This document shows, one piece after another, positions 45,519 through 57,440 of a stretch of DNA of 64,000 bases (position 1 is its first letter; every line of letters starts with the position of its first letter). A program made the position numbers and the translations under genes. This DNA comes from Isoetes taiwanensis (taxonomy: Eukaryota; Streptophyta; Lycopodiopsida; Isoetales; Isoetaceae): contig JAJEKV010000063.1 of assembly GCA_021234155.1 (NCBI GenBank), forward strand, positions 3,356,797-3,420,796, given 5' to 3'. Under the pieces are notes generated by a model. That model saw only the letters and a program-made list of their open reading frames with translations. It was not told the origin of the DNA and ran no database searches.

Positions 45519-47900
45519 TTAGCGGATGACTTTTCCCATAGTTCCTTTTTGCGCTTGAGGATAGCATCTCAGTGCTTTATCTAGTTGTGGACTTGTTCTT
45601 CTTTTGACATTTCTATCATGCCTTGCTAGCAGCCTTCTATAGAACCAGGTTCCAAGCTGATTGAGTGGTTTTGATGCAAGTGACAATCCTCCTCTCTGTG
45701 CGGCACGATGGAAAGTTAGTTTGGCCTGTTTATGGGACTTTTCCATGCCTTGAGTATTCCATACAGCAAGACTACCATATTCCTTTGCAAACCAAGGTCC
45801 ATGAGCGTACAAAATATGAACATAGTGACTGACCTCGCTTTCGCCCCACGCCTTGATGTAAACATCAGTAAACCTGTTGACGAGGTATTTGAACTCCACC
45901 TTATCAACATTGGTGAACGTGTGTTTTTGCAATAACACATTTAGGGGAAAATGCATTCCATGCATTTAGTTTCCTTATTGTAGCATTCTCTCTATCTGTC
46001 CTATCCCTCTCAGCCTCAACTAGCCTTTTACCAAAGTCAAATTTCCCTTTCTCTTTGAATCTACATTTTCCAAGAAGTATCTGGCCTTATCACCTCCCAA
46101 TGACACCTTGCATGCATGGTACTATGATGTATCATTTTCTCCACTATTCTAACCATTGCATGTAACGTACAAAAATGAACTCTTTGTAGTGGAATTGGCA
46201 AAATCGGCTCAAAGTTTTTATCCTTCAAGTGTCTATCCGGAGGTGCATCCTGCTTGCAAGACATAGTACTAGAACACTTTCTCCCTTTTTTTTCTTCTAA
46301 TTTATACATACAATAAATACAATTACTACTAGTTTGTGCTCCTGTATTAGCTACATTATACATACTTTCTCTGTTTTTAAATCTGAAGCCAAATGAAATC
46401 TCACTTTAAATGATCCTATACCATCCACGTACAATAATTCACCAGCTTCAAACATACTAAAATCCTTGGAATATCCATCTGATCAAACACCCACTTCAAA
46501 ATTGAAAAATTCTCCTTCTGAACTTGGAACATACCAAGCCACCATGTATGTTCCTCAGATTGAACTGAAAAAAAAAACTCAAGATCTCTCTTTTTCTTGG
46601 GCAGACGTAGTTGTGCTTCATATTCTGGTCCCATGGCATAATTCATAAGAACTAAAGAGACTCTTTCATACTTTGCCTTACTCATAAGCTCCATCCCATC
46701 GAGCTTAATGCATACATCCAATTGTTCCATCTCATGAGATTGCAAATTGTAAAATACGACCATAAGTTTTAAAATAATATCTAAATTAAACCAAATGTTA
46801 TTTTTCTCACACATTCAGCGCTATCTCTATTTGAAATGCATGAGACTCCACATTGAATAGAATGCATACCTCCAAGAACCTCCTCAACTTTCATGTTCCT
46901 TTCGCTTTTGATGTTCTCAACCGTGTATGGACGCGGGATAATAACCTTCTTAGTGCCTGAAGATTTCAATGCGGCTTGAAAGAGTTTGAATAGACTTCTA
47001 TATCCTTGCCTGCTTAATCCGATAGTGTCACAAGTGGTTTGAACTTCATTTGCGTCTATATTTGAATATATTTCCTTTATTACCATGTCTAGCACATCTC
47101 TCTTTAATGCTATGTTGCATGGCTCATTTAATAAAGCAAGAATCTCATCTCGTGAAGCCATGTTAAGAAGAAAATTTTCCATATTTTTCATCATAACTCC
47201 TTTCTTCTTTTTGGTGTTCAGAGCTTGATTAATTGCATAAACTCTCCTTCTTGCTGCTAATGTATGTATAGGTTTCAATGTTTTCTTCCGCTCACGCATT
47301 CCCATTGCAATCTTCTTAAATCTCTTCAAACGGGCTTCTAGAATTTTCACCAAGGACTCTGCTCGCATCAAAGCATTGTATGGGTCCCATGACCTATTGG
47401 TCTCCGTGGACGTTAAAAAAACTATTCTATTCTATTCTATTCTATTCCTTCTCTTCTTGCTTAATGACAAAAATTTTTAACGTATCTTCACTTTGCATTT
47501 GAACTAAAGTTCTCTTCATGCATTCTAATTCTTTTACCAATGAACTCTTATCAATTGATGATTGCTTTCTTTCGCATTTCATTAGCTCAATTTCACCTCT
47601 ATAAGCTCCAATTATGCAACAAAGATGATCTATATATTTCTTCATGTTCTCACAGTATCCCAACAAGCCATTTTTTCCTTCACAGACGAACTTGACCAAA
47701 CTAGTAACATAATTAAAGTCTGGGAGATTACCGGTAATTGGATCCCTGGGATAAATCTCACCACGTGTCCACAGATCTACATTCTTAGCTCATCTTGACC
47801 TCAATAAAGCTTCATCCACTCGAACCTTGAAACCTCCACATTTCTTGTTCCAAGTAACTGCATATTCTTCAGGCAAGGCAATTCTGATCTCTGTTGTCAT
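45519..47900 (-). pseudogene. Decayed transposase-like gene of an unassigned family
   Basis: Reading from an ATG at 47900: MTTEIRIALPEEYAVTWNKK, a TGA at about 47790, then DFNYVTSLVKFVCEGKNGLL and a coiled-coil-like stretch to 47442. After a 65-base insertion: LVKILEARLKRFKKIAMGMR and LSRQGYRSLFKLFQAALKSS to 46781; then VCIKLDGMELMSKAKYERVS (Asp at 46700), WWLGMFQVQKENFSILKWVF, VDGIGSFKVRFHLASDLKT (about 46400) and NCIYCMYK; then IPLQRVHFCTLHAMVRIVEK, HYVHILYAHGPWFAKEYGSL and VWNTQGMEKSHKQAKLTFHR (Glu at 45743) to 45519. The spaced D, D and E, the Cys pair and the conserved His resemble a DDE transposase with an inserted zinc element, but I cannot match it to a named superfamily. Four or more frameshifts and one nonsense codon make it a pseudogene. 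It could instead be a host gene family. Confidence 0.55.
47383..47446 (+). repeat. Truncated retroposon tail with (TATTC)n
   Basis: ccatgacctattggtctcc and gtggacgtta, then five copies of a ttcta pentamer. This resembles the retroposon end at 21110-21173 and interrupts the transposase-like frame. Confidence 0.5.
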
Positions 47901-48446
47901 CTTCTTACAAAAGTAACTGTAGAACTCAGAGACAAAATAAGAACATACCTGCAAATTCGTATGAAGAACCGGGGAACTCCATTGGCGCCAATTATCACTT
48001 TCTATCTAAGCCTACTTGAAAAATTCAAAGCGGATTGATGATGTGGTCTTCAATTCAAAGGCTTGGTCGGAAGACAGGAAATTGTAGAGGACAGACATGC
48101 GGAATCTTAGTTCCTGAATCTTAGTTCTTGAGCCACGGTGTACAATTTCGATGTTAAGTTTTCCTGAAAAAATGGAACCACGTTACCTTGTAATAGAGAA
48201 AACTTGTTGCTCATGGAAAATATGAAATTTTGAATATTTATTGGTTGAGGGAAAATAGGGAATGGGATTAATTACCAAAAAATGAGGGAGGTTGTTGAGG
48301 GGGGTGGTTGACGGTGGTTGTAATATATATAATATAAAATTTATAATTACGAAAATATTTTTAATTTTCTTAGGGGGATGAGTTGACATCCCAAAAAAAC
48401 TCTAATGTGTTACAACTTATTTCATTCTTAACAAGAATTTAAGTGA
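47901..48446. other. 5' flank of the transposase-like gene
   Basis: AT-rich. Read on the minus strand, cttagttc appears in a small duplication near 48105-48131. No gene is seen. Confidence 0.3.
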
Positions 48447-48500
48447 AAACAAGGTGCTGCGCACGGAGGGTTGCCCTCCGTGATCCGAGAGTGAAATGGC
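48447..48500 (-). mobile_element. Helitron-like 3' terminus ending CTTG, second copy
   Basis: On the minus strand: ttcactctcggatcacgg, then the hairpin gagggcaaccctc, cgtgcgcagcac and CTTG, matching 19165-19209. Its body would extend to higher coordinates. Confidence 0.45.
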
Positions 48501-48530
48501 TTAAATCACACTTCAAAGTCATGTTTTCGA

Positions 48531-48575
48531 GCATATACTGACATATACTTGGAATATGCCACAAACCCACATGGA
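48531..48575 (+). repeat. Partial stem-loop repeat
   Basis: catatactgacatatacttgg, then aatatgccacaaacccacat matches the middle of the stem-loop family; the terminal hairpin is missing. Confidence 0.35.
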
Positions 48576-48660
48576 TGAGGGTAAATATAATATAGCTGGC
48601 ATAGGATCTGTAAGACCACAAGGAAAGCTATACCTCAAAGCCAATCAACTCTCAGTCTCC

Positions 48661-48684
48661 AGGATGGATGGATGGATGGATGGA
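48661..48684 (+). repeat. (GGAT)n microsatellite
   Basis: Five to six tandem copies of ggat. Confidence 0.9.
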
Positions 48685-49175
48685 GCTAAAAAGGTAAGGT
48701 TGATTAAAAGAGCGACCAAGCCAGTTGAAACTTTTGGCATAAGATGAAGTTTAAACTTTTTGTGGCATGCGATGTAGTTCTTGTTTTCTGGCGGTGCCAT
48801 CCTACACAAGAAAGCCTAATCAAGAACCGAGGTCACTAATGAGGAACCGGGCCATAGTTTAGACATAGGGTGACGATTGCAATGCGAAGAACATGACATC
48901 TTCAAATAAGGTTCTTAAAAGGAATTGTGTGGCAGCTGAATTTCTTGAGAACCTCCATAGCCAAGGGATTGCCTCATTGATACTAAGAGTATATAAGATG
49001 ATGCATCCATCCGGATAATCTAAGAAAGAAGTTGTCGCCGAGGGTAGGCGCAATAATCCAATCACCTCAACAAGCAAAACTATGTCGTTACATCCGGTAT
49101 AACTAATTCATCTACAAATGGACCAAGAGCCAAATCCCAAATGTTTGCAAAGCTATTCTTTCATGGCGATCCCGG

Positions 49176-49412
49176 TCCGGACCCTATCTTTGCTATGGGC
49201 GAATCCTACATTATTTCACGCATTTCCATCGGTTGGAGCTTCGATTTTTCGACATAGCCACGCGTGGGGCTAGATGACCGAAACATTTACAGGCAGCAAC
49301 CAGTTTTTTTGATCATCAACATATGCTAGGTATATGCTAATATATACCAATATGCCCACATACCCCCACATAAAAAAGCGAGGGTTTGCCCCCCTAGGGG
49401 CAACCCAAAAAA
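49176..49412 (+). repeat. Stem-loop repeat family, copy 3 (long)
   Basis: It begins ggaccctatctttgctatgg and ends in acccccacataaa, then agggtttgccccc and taggggcaacccaaaa. It aligns with 54901-55140 over about 235 bp, including the middle part attatttcacgcatttccat. Confidence 0.75.
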
Positions 49413-52149
49413 TATGAACTCTATCTTTGCTAATCACTAAATGCTACAACTACCACAAAATCTAATTTAATATGTCTTTGTGTATAAGCAAAACTTCACC
49501 GATATAGGGTTTGAAGCCCCGAAAAATGCATGCTTTGCAACTTAAAACATGTTAATGTAAGCCTCGAATAATTTAAAGTGAGGATCACCCATGCGATGTA
49601 GACAAAAGCAAAATTCAAGCATTGATGAAATTTTCGAAGTGACAATGTTTTAACATTATGAAAGGGATTGCCATCGTGATTTTCAATTCCACGACCATGG
49701 GTCCTAGAAGTTCTTACGTAGCCTGAGAAAAGGATTGAGGTTCATCATCCAATTATGTGAAACCATTCAATTTTCATGTAAACATGCCATGAAACCCGCA
49801 ATTTCATGAAAGCATGCCATGAAACCCGCAATTAGGTCGAAACAAAGAAAGCCTTGCATTACATCCGAGAAATACTAAGTCCCCATGCACCGCAAAGAGC
49901 ATAAACTTGTCCCTTAGGTCCATCACACCTTGTTGTGCGAAGCATCATATTCCATGCACAGTATATAAAAAACATTAGAACAACTTTCAAGGACATAACA
50001 ACTATCTACATAAGGAAAGGTTTAACTCCATTTTCAAATCACCATCATTGCAAAAGGGTAGCGGTAAAACATAAATTCCTAGCCATTAGTTCTTATCGCA
50101 TTGTAAATGCATTGAATGGCAAACCACGTTAATCAAGAAATCTCAAAAATTTAGCCAATCAATGACACTGCCACATATCATAATTATACACAAAGCTCTA
50201 GAATTGCAAGCCACAATCCAAGCTCTTGTTTGAAGAGCAAAACAACATAAAATAATAACGAATTTTCAGACTGAACTAACCCACGTAAGAATTGTTCAGT
50301 GCTTTTGCACATGACTGCCAATTATTGGACACATGTTAAAAGTAAATGCGTGTTAAAACACATACTGTTGGGACATATGTTGAACATTAATTCCACGATA
50401 ATGTATTGGGCAATTGAACATATGTTTACTTTGGTTAGATAGTTTGCACACATCTTGGACAATCTTGTCATCAGAATGTTTCTAGACAAACGTTAGTAAA
50501 TAATGCGTGAGGGAGTCAATATTATTGTCCATCCATGTACTTCATTAACACATTACGAGGAGCTTGCCTTTAAATAACGAAGTTCGGTAGCATAGAACAT
50601 AAAAAATCACCAAGTTTAAACTTCGTGTTCACAGAAGATGCATTCTATATCTTATTGATCCACCAAGTAGTAATCTTGGAGATTGTTAGGACCTATAATT
50701 TACTCTAAAAGTAGCTACAACCATTTTTCTTGCTGCACTAAAATAACAACGGAAACAAAAAACAACGGAAACAAAAACGGACGAACTTTCCACCGCACAA
50801 TTCCAAAGTGACTTTTTACGCATCGTTGTTGCACACTTGTTGTCGTTTCACGAGAACATACACGGGCTCAAAACATGTACATGCATTAAGTTATCACCGA
50901 TGATCCGGTTGGCTTTTCCTTCGTCTTTCAAAGCAAGATAAAAAAGTTGAAATTGCAAATAGGAAATAGACATGCAAACAGGACATAGACAGTTGGAAGT
51001 TGATACCTAGAAAAGTAGAGGTAGGTCATTAAGACTTTTGTGCTGCATAAGAAGGTTGCCAAGGAGATCTAAAAGAAGAATTTCTACTCTATGATGGATA
51101 TAGATAACGGTACGCATTTACTAGGTTATGTAAACAAACCATTATGTGGAGATCGAAGGCTTATCATTCAAAGCCTCTTTAATCCATTTCTCGCGTGAGA
51201 AAACCATCCTTATTGTAGGCCAAAGTAACAAACTAATGACAAGAGTTAAGATCTTTGAAGGCATAAGGTACTCCTTTGTGTTCTATATACTTAGGCACCA
51301 ATGCCACCTATTTTCTCAAGTGCAAACGCCAAATAAACAACAAAACATATTTTCAGGTCCACTATTTGTTGCCATTTTCTCATTTATAAAATAGATTTCT
51401 TATGTACCGGGGGCATTTCTGTAAACCTGAGTCTAGCCCCATCCATGGACTACATAGTTCTAGAAAACGACAATGGCAATAGCAAACCGTAAGTATTTGA
51501 AGTTACCTTGTAACTTTTACATATTGAAAAATACTCAACACTTGATGTTATACAAACCGTAAAGGAAGAAATAACTAGCCAAAATTTCCAAAACATCCAT
51601 TGTTGAAAATGGAAGATATCTACCTACTATCAATACTTGTATCAAATGACAAACACAACGCCGGGCTTTTTTGCAAAAATATTGGCACCAAAATCTCCAC
51701 AAACCTGCAAAAGTAAAAACTCCTTTATTGATTTTGTTCTCGGGGTTTTAGGAAGCTACGATGTTTGGATCAACAATCTCGGTATTGATAAAAACTAGAG
51801 ACAAAAACACTATGAGATGGAATTGAAAACAATGTACGAGATAGTCATGTAGTCTATCCCCCGACCACGACAAGCGATTTTGTAACTAATGCTTCCCAAA
51901 GCCCATTCCATATCAACGGCCAAAGTTAACCCACAACAGAATTATGGCTTGCAAAGGAGTCTTGCAATACTCGGCTTCTAAGATGCATCGAATAATTTAC
52001 CTTCCCAAAGCATCCCAAATTGCGGCATGAAGTCAAAACAACGTTGAGCGTAAACATGTCTACTAGAACCCATCAACTCCCTAGAAAATGAAAAGCTTTT
52101 TGTCTTCCCCATGTTGGATATATCACCATAAGCACATGAAAAGAGTTTT
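49413..52149. other. No supported gene
   Basis: 2.7 kb of AT-rich DNA with a scatter of short frames and no domain, element end or RNA that I can support. 51978-52149 may hold a decayed 3' exon of the gene described next. Confidence 0.3.
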
Positions 52150-53162
52150 CTAAAGTTCAATTTGACTAATAGAGGGAAACTCCAAGACTTGTTGTGGAAT
52201 ATGTCCGTAATTCAACCCAAAACCACCCCCAGCACTTGGGCCTCCACAAAGTACATGTATTTAATTGCTAATGTACTTACAATTAAAATCTCATGCAATT
52301 AAAATCTCATGGTTTCCAGGATAGAGAACAGCAGCTTTTGTAGGGGTCCCATCCAATAAAGGAACGGCACCAATGCGGCTTTGTATCGAACAACCATAAA
52401 TTTCTTAGCCAATACAAACAAAGCTAGCAGATTGCGGCCAAAAGGAGCTTGACAAAATCTAACACCTACAAAATCGGTGATTAATTTAGCAAATGATTGC
52501 TAGTGTAAGTCCAACTGTGATGCAAGCATGGAAAATGCAATCATCCTTTATGAAAAACGTTGTCCCTCAAATAAAAAATACCGTTGTCCATGTTACGTTT
52601 TCAATATGCACGTAATCTCCCAGCGCCTTGGGCTTCGGGAGGTATGATGAAGGCCTGCAAAATATATATTAAGTTGAGTTGCATTTTGCGATATTCTTAT
52701 TATTAATGATTAAAACGGTTGCTACATGGAGACTACATTCATGGTAAAAAGTAAGGCATGACAAAAAATGATGAACAATTAAGCCAAAGAATGTTCAAGA
52801 CGATAAAAACGAGATTTCTAAATCTTGATCGAGCAACGACTAACTTCAAACCCAAAACTATGATTTAAAGTGTGTTTATCTATCTGTGACATGAATTGGC
52901 AAGCTTAAGCTGCATTTCTACAATTGATGTAATAAGGGATAAGTCTTACCACAACAGGCATTTGGCAAGCCTTGGGCCAGGACCGAATCCCATTTTTCTG
53001 TAATTCTCCATGGTGCTGCCATTGAATCTTTGATAATCTCCTCCATTCTAAATCCGTCTTCATAATTTAAGATTGTAAGATGATCTTGGGCAACTCTTTT
53101 AGAAGCTGGTCCATTATGGTGCCTCACGGTTTTCAATCTAACATGAAAATGATCTTGAAAAG
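52150..53162 (-). pseudogene. Multi-exon remnant of an unrecognised gene
   Basis: Exon-like blocks with good splice borders on the minus strand. 53162-52950 reads FQDHFHVRLKTVRHHNGPAS and EEIIKDSMAAPWRITEKWDS. 52654-52582 reads PSSYLPKPKALGDYVHIENV. 52465-52281 reads RFCQAPFGRNLLALFVLAKK, then, after a frameshift, IGAVPLLDGTPTKAAVLYPG. The last block reads GGPSAGGGFGLNYGHIPQQV and ends at a stop at 52150. The phase between the first two blocks fits only with a 1-base indel. I do not recognise the family. Confidence 0.4.
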
Positions 53163-54900
53163 CTACCAAACAAACAGATGTTTTCATAAAAACAAATAGT
53201 TCGACGCATGAAGCTTACCGCGATCTTTTAGAACAAAAATCACCATCTTAATGGCAGACCAGATCATATGTTGTCCATATTTAAACAATCCGTTAGATAT
53301 AAGCAAAAAAAAAATTTAGTGATATGGAAAAGAGACCTCGACTAGCAAAATGGAGAATCTTTGGAAAATACCTTCATGTCCCTTCACCGGGACAAACAAA
53401 ATTTGAATGCGAAAAATGCCATTGACCAAGAACTCGATCGAGGATACGAGACCGATTCAAACAAACGCTAGCCATGAAGCATAGGCTAGAAAAATGAACA
53501 ATGGCTAAAGATGCATCAATTTTGTAGCGAAATGCAACTGAGCTAGGCCCTCACTAGTGATGGTTGGATTAAGTCAGAAGAAGAAGAAAGCTAGACGAGC
53601 GGACTAAATAAAATTACGAGACAAAATTGAGGTGTCATGGCTAGCATTACAATTCTGAGCTTAAGTCTTGTGACCAATGAACGACCTCCCTACATCTAGA
53701 TTTTATTTCTAGGCTGTTATAGAACATAACATTTATTTGCGAATAATAACGTTACATGTTTGTGGCTAACTTATCATGCCATATGGTGATGCTGTCTCAC
53801 AATATCTGCGGACCTACATTTTAAACCCCAGATAAATAAGAACATGGAGGGATTCAGTTGTAAGAATACAACAAGCTTTTAAAATACACAATGTATGAAA
53901 TATGCTTCAAAGGAGGTTGGAGAAATAGGCGGCAGATTGCGATTAAGGCATGTCCGGATATAACTCTAGCGAATTTGCCGGGTTGAAGATCTTGGATAAT
54001 AAACAATTGAACTGAAACAACACATAAACCCAACATCATCCGGGCAGAATGCATGGCGGTGCCTACATCATTACTTGCATATAGAATGCTTCGTAAAGTA
54101 AATTGTCAATTGGTTATTTTAAAATCTTAAATACAAAGATAAAACTCTTGGCCCATGGTTAAAGAAACCGGCGGATAGAAGCGAGGGGATCATAGAAGCA
54201 CATCCGCCGATGCCCGGTTCCAATAATGGCAACGAAGACTAATACATCAAAAAGTAAAACATTTACGAACTCGCTTACCGACACTCAGAAATGCAACACC
54301 CTTCTCAATCGGCGCAATTACATAGTAAAATATTTACATAAAACATCATAAATAACACGGAAACGTAAAGTAGAGGCTCCACGACAACCAGCGGGAAACG
54401 GTTTGGCACTGCGGTTATGGAAGCGCATCAAATACTCTTCATTTTTTACTCTAGCAAAAGGTAACGTGCGTTTCACAAAAACAGCGAGGTTTATTTCTTC
54501 ATTCACGCGGTGTCATGTGAACCATCCAGAGACAACCTTTGTCTCACCATTGAACCGGTCCTATAACGACCGAGCGCCATTTTCAAGCTATCTTAACTTG
54601 TTACAAGGGTAGCGACTAATAGAACATCATGTATTTCCCCGCATCAGAAATTTTTTGCCGCCATCTTAAAGCGGCATTGGCCCGGCAACCGCGATTGCAA
54701 AATCTGCACATTATTCTCATGAAATGCCATCTTCTTGATCTCCTTTTTTGTGCACAAGCAATCTCCACATCAAATCTACCCTATTTGTCACGCTTCATAT
54801 CTTTGAAGCCACAAGACAACATTCAAGCTCTTCCACGCATCATTGTGCGCAAACCCACGGCATCATCTAGCGGAACTTCGGCCGCTAGAACTCATCATCG
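53163..54900. other. No supported gene
   Basis: Another donor-like gcg|gtaagc on the minus strand at about 53216 hints at one more exon of the gene above. The rest shows no convincing coding signal; the frame at 54629-54967 (+) runs into a repeat and is probably chance. Confidence 0.3.
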
Positions 54901-55140
54901 AGGGTCAGACCCTATCTTTGCTATGGAAGCCGAATCCTACATTATTTATTGCATTTCCATCAGTTGAACTTGATTTTGCCGACATAATACGCTTGTGGAA
55001 TTTTGGATGACTACGAAAGCATTCTGGCGTGACCGGTTTTTAGCGATCATCGGTATATGCTAGGTATATCGCAGGCATATACGGAATAATACCCACATAC
55101 CCACATAAACGAGGGTTTGCCCCCCTAGGGGCAACCCAAA
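54901..55140 (+). repeat. Stem-loop repeat family, copy 4 (long)
   Basis: Aligns with 49176-49412 from gaccctatctttgctatgg to the terminal hairpin agggtttgcccccc, taggggcaacccaaa. The subfamily parts tatgctaggtatat and cccacataaac are shared. Confidence 0.75.
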
Positions 55141-55479
55141 AAGAAGAAGAAGTTAGCATGTGTGCTAGTTGTTCATACTGTACACATTGTGTGGACTTGA
55201 TAGGTGAAATTTGATAGCATATATGATAAGGTATTTTATACTTCAAACCTTGCTAACCCATATGAAAGTGTTGTTTCGTATTAAAGGTATATTTAGGACA
55301 CAAAATAGGGACAAGTACACTTTGATGTATACAATCCTATTCTGTAGTTCCTAACGCAAAGTTACATGGTAACACTAAGGTAACTAGGCACATTCATGCA
55401 TCTCTCTCACTTTAGGAGCTTTCTTCGAAATACGTTTAGGAGGAGAATTAGGTCCATGTTTGATCACATGTTTGAAAAT

Positions 55480-56475
55480 TATTCGTTCCACTGACTCTGT
55501 CTCAGACTTGCATTTTTCAGACCTCAAATCTGCGTTTTTCACTCTGAACTGCCTTTCTCGACTTGCAAATTGGGAAAGTCCCTCAAAGAAAAAAATCCTA
55601 CTTAAAAAAAAAATAAAAAATAAAAAAAATTGCTACCTTTCCCGACACGCGTGTCGAAAACTGTATTTTTCACTCTGAGCTGCCTTTCTCGACCCTCACC
55701 ATTGTGTTTGTCACTCTGAGCTGCCTTTCTCGACTCGTGAGTCGAGAAAGGCCCTCTGGTCTGCGTCTTTCACTCTGAACTACCTTTCTCTATTTTATTC
55801 TATTCCATTCGACTCGCGAGTCGAGAAAGGCCCTCAATTTTTTTCCCCTACTTGAAAAAAAGCAGATGTCATGTTTTATTTATTTATTTTATTTATTTTT
55901 TTTGCTTTGTGCTACATTTCTCGACTCGCGAGTCGAGAAAAGCCTTCAAACCTGCATTTTTCAATCTGAGCTGCCTGTCAAAAAAGGTCCTCTGACCTGC
56001 TTTTGTTTCAAAAATGACCCTCAGACCTGGTTCTTTTTTTATTTGTATTATCTGTAGCATCACTTGACTAATTTGATTTTATCTCTTTCAGTCCAGATCG
56101 CGAATAGAAAGGACTTGATCGGAAGCAATGGAAAGACCTGTTCATTGAAGAAAGGGGACAAGAAGAGGTTTGTGACATGGGTTGGACAAGTCAGCACGTT
56201 CAGATTTCTATTCTCTTCAAGTTGCTCTCGTGGCTTAGAACACCTCCGACCTTGCTCCACACCTTGTTCCCAGTAGGCCGTCTGTGTGCGAAGATGATGT
56301 AATAGTTGTGACAGCCGGACCACCAAGGTCTCTTCAACCACTATGAAATAGAATGTAATGAAATTATTTATGAATAAAAATTCAGTGTAGAAGAGCACTT
56401 CGTTTACAGAGAGATAGCATTTTCATTCATTTTAGATGTGCTCTTTGCCTTCTCGACTTGCGAGTCGAGAAATAA
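55480..56475. repeat. Array of units centred on perfect palindromes
   Basis: At least six units of roughly 70-90 bp or more, in the pattern cactctgagctgcctttc, palindrome, gaaaggccctc, ctgcatttttc. The palindromes are at 55554-55575 (degenerate), 55643-55656 (cgacacgcgtgtcg), 55726-55749 (one mismatch pair), 55809-55824 (tcgactcgcgagtcga), 55917-55940 (24 bases, perfect) and 56450-56472. The last is separated from the others by 500 bp of other sequence. In the fourth, a tattttattctattcca insertion splits the left arm. Confidence 0.85.
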
Positions 56476-56887
56476 TTTTCCCTAACATTTTTTTTTCTTA
56501 CAAGAAAAAAGGCATCTTCTAAAGCAATAAAGGGATTTCAAAAGTTTCGCACGTCCTTTTTGTGTAAGATAACAAGGTTCAAAAAAAAAATGGGAATCAC
56601 ATGTGACCCACTTTAATTAAATGCGACTTAATATAAGTGAAGCTGAAGGACTACAAGGCCTTGGGTTGAGAGACGGATCCTTCAAGACTGCGCCCTTCAT
56701 CTCATAAGTTACCGAATTCATCAAAACCAAAACGCAATTTGAAAGCCTGGGATTTCCATGAATTTTGCCGATTGTAGATTAAATTCAACGATTCCTAGCC
56801 TCTTCAGCTGCAAAGAAATCCTTGTTGGCTGCAATATGGATAGCCTCACAGTGCAAGAAAGTCTGCACTCGCGTTCGTGCAAAAGTG

Positions 56888-56941
56888 TGAAAAAAAAAAA
56901 AAAAAAAAACAATTAAACCCCTCCCCATTTTTTTTTTTTTT
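56888..56941 (+). repeat. A20 and T15 homopolymer runs
   Basis: A run of about 20 A, then a short C-rich stretch, then about 15 T. It could be the tails of two oppositely oriented retroposons. Confidence 0.7.
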
Positions 56942-57309
56942 CCCCTTGTCGCTTAAAGCCGGGATAATGGCGAAGAAGGGTCTACTATTCACCTTTGCCT
57001 TCCCCCATTTCTCATATAATCTAGAAGCATATAATCAAAGGTATTCCAAAGAGTATTATCTGGAACTTTTTAATAAAATGAGTGTAAATTTAAATACCCA
57101 TTTCTCAATTTCAAGCCTAAAAGCACCATGTCATCAATTATAGCTAAGAATTTCCGGATAGATGAAGAAAAGAGGTGATTTTCTTACCTCAATTTGCAGT
57201 AGAGCTGAAGAGCTCTGATTTCTCTTTCCTGGCTACTTCATCAAGGTAAATCTTTTAAATACTTGCCAAATCAGAACCCATCGAACTCATAGAAGGCAAC
57301 AAAGAAGCT

Positions 57310-57440
57310 AGGAGCTCGCGCCTTGAGGCTCTAGTTGAGGCACCAAGAGCTCGCGCCTTGTGGATCCACTTGAGGCGCCAGGCGCCAATAGCTCACTCGG
57401 CGCTAGGCGCTAGGAACTTGCATTGGCCGCCAGGCACCAG
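57310..57440 (+). repeat. GC-rich degenerate tandem repeat
   Basis: agctcgcgccttg occurs twice (about 57314 and 57347). ggcgccaggcgcc and ggcgctaggcgct stretches follow. The pattern is a decayed 35-bp-type tandem array. Nearby, 57620-57740 repeats ccgaaactaa several times. Confidence 0.5.

Noticed and set aside
54629-54967. 112-residue open frame
   Set aside because: Its C-terminal part overlaps the start of stem-loop repeat copy 4, and the rest has no domain or splice signals.
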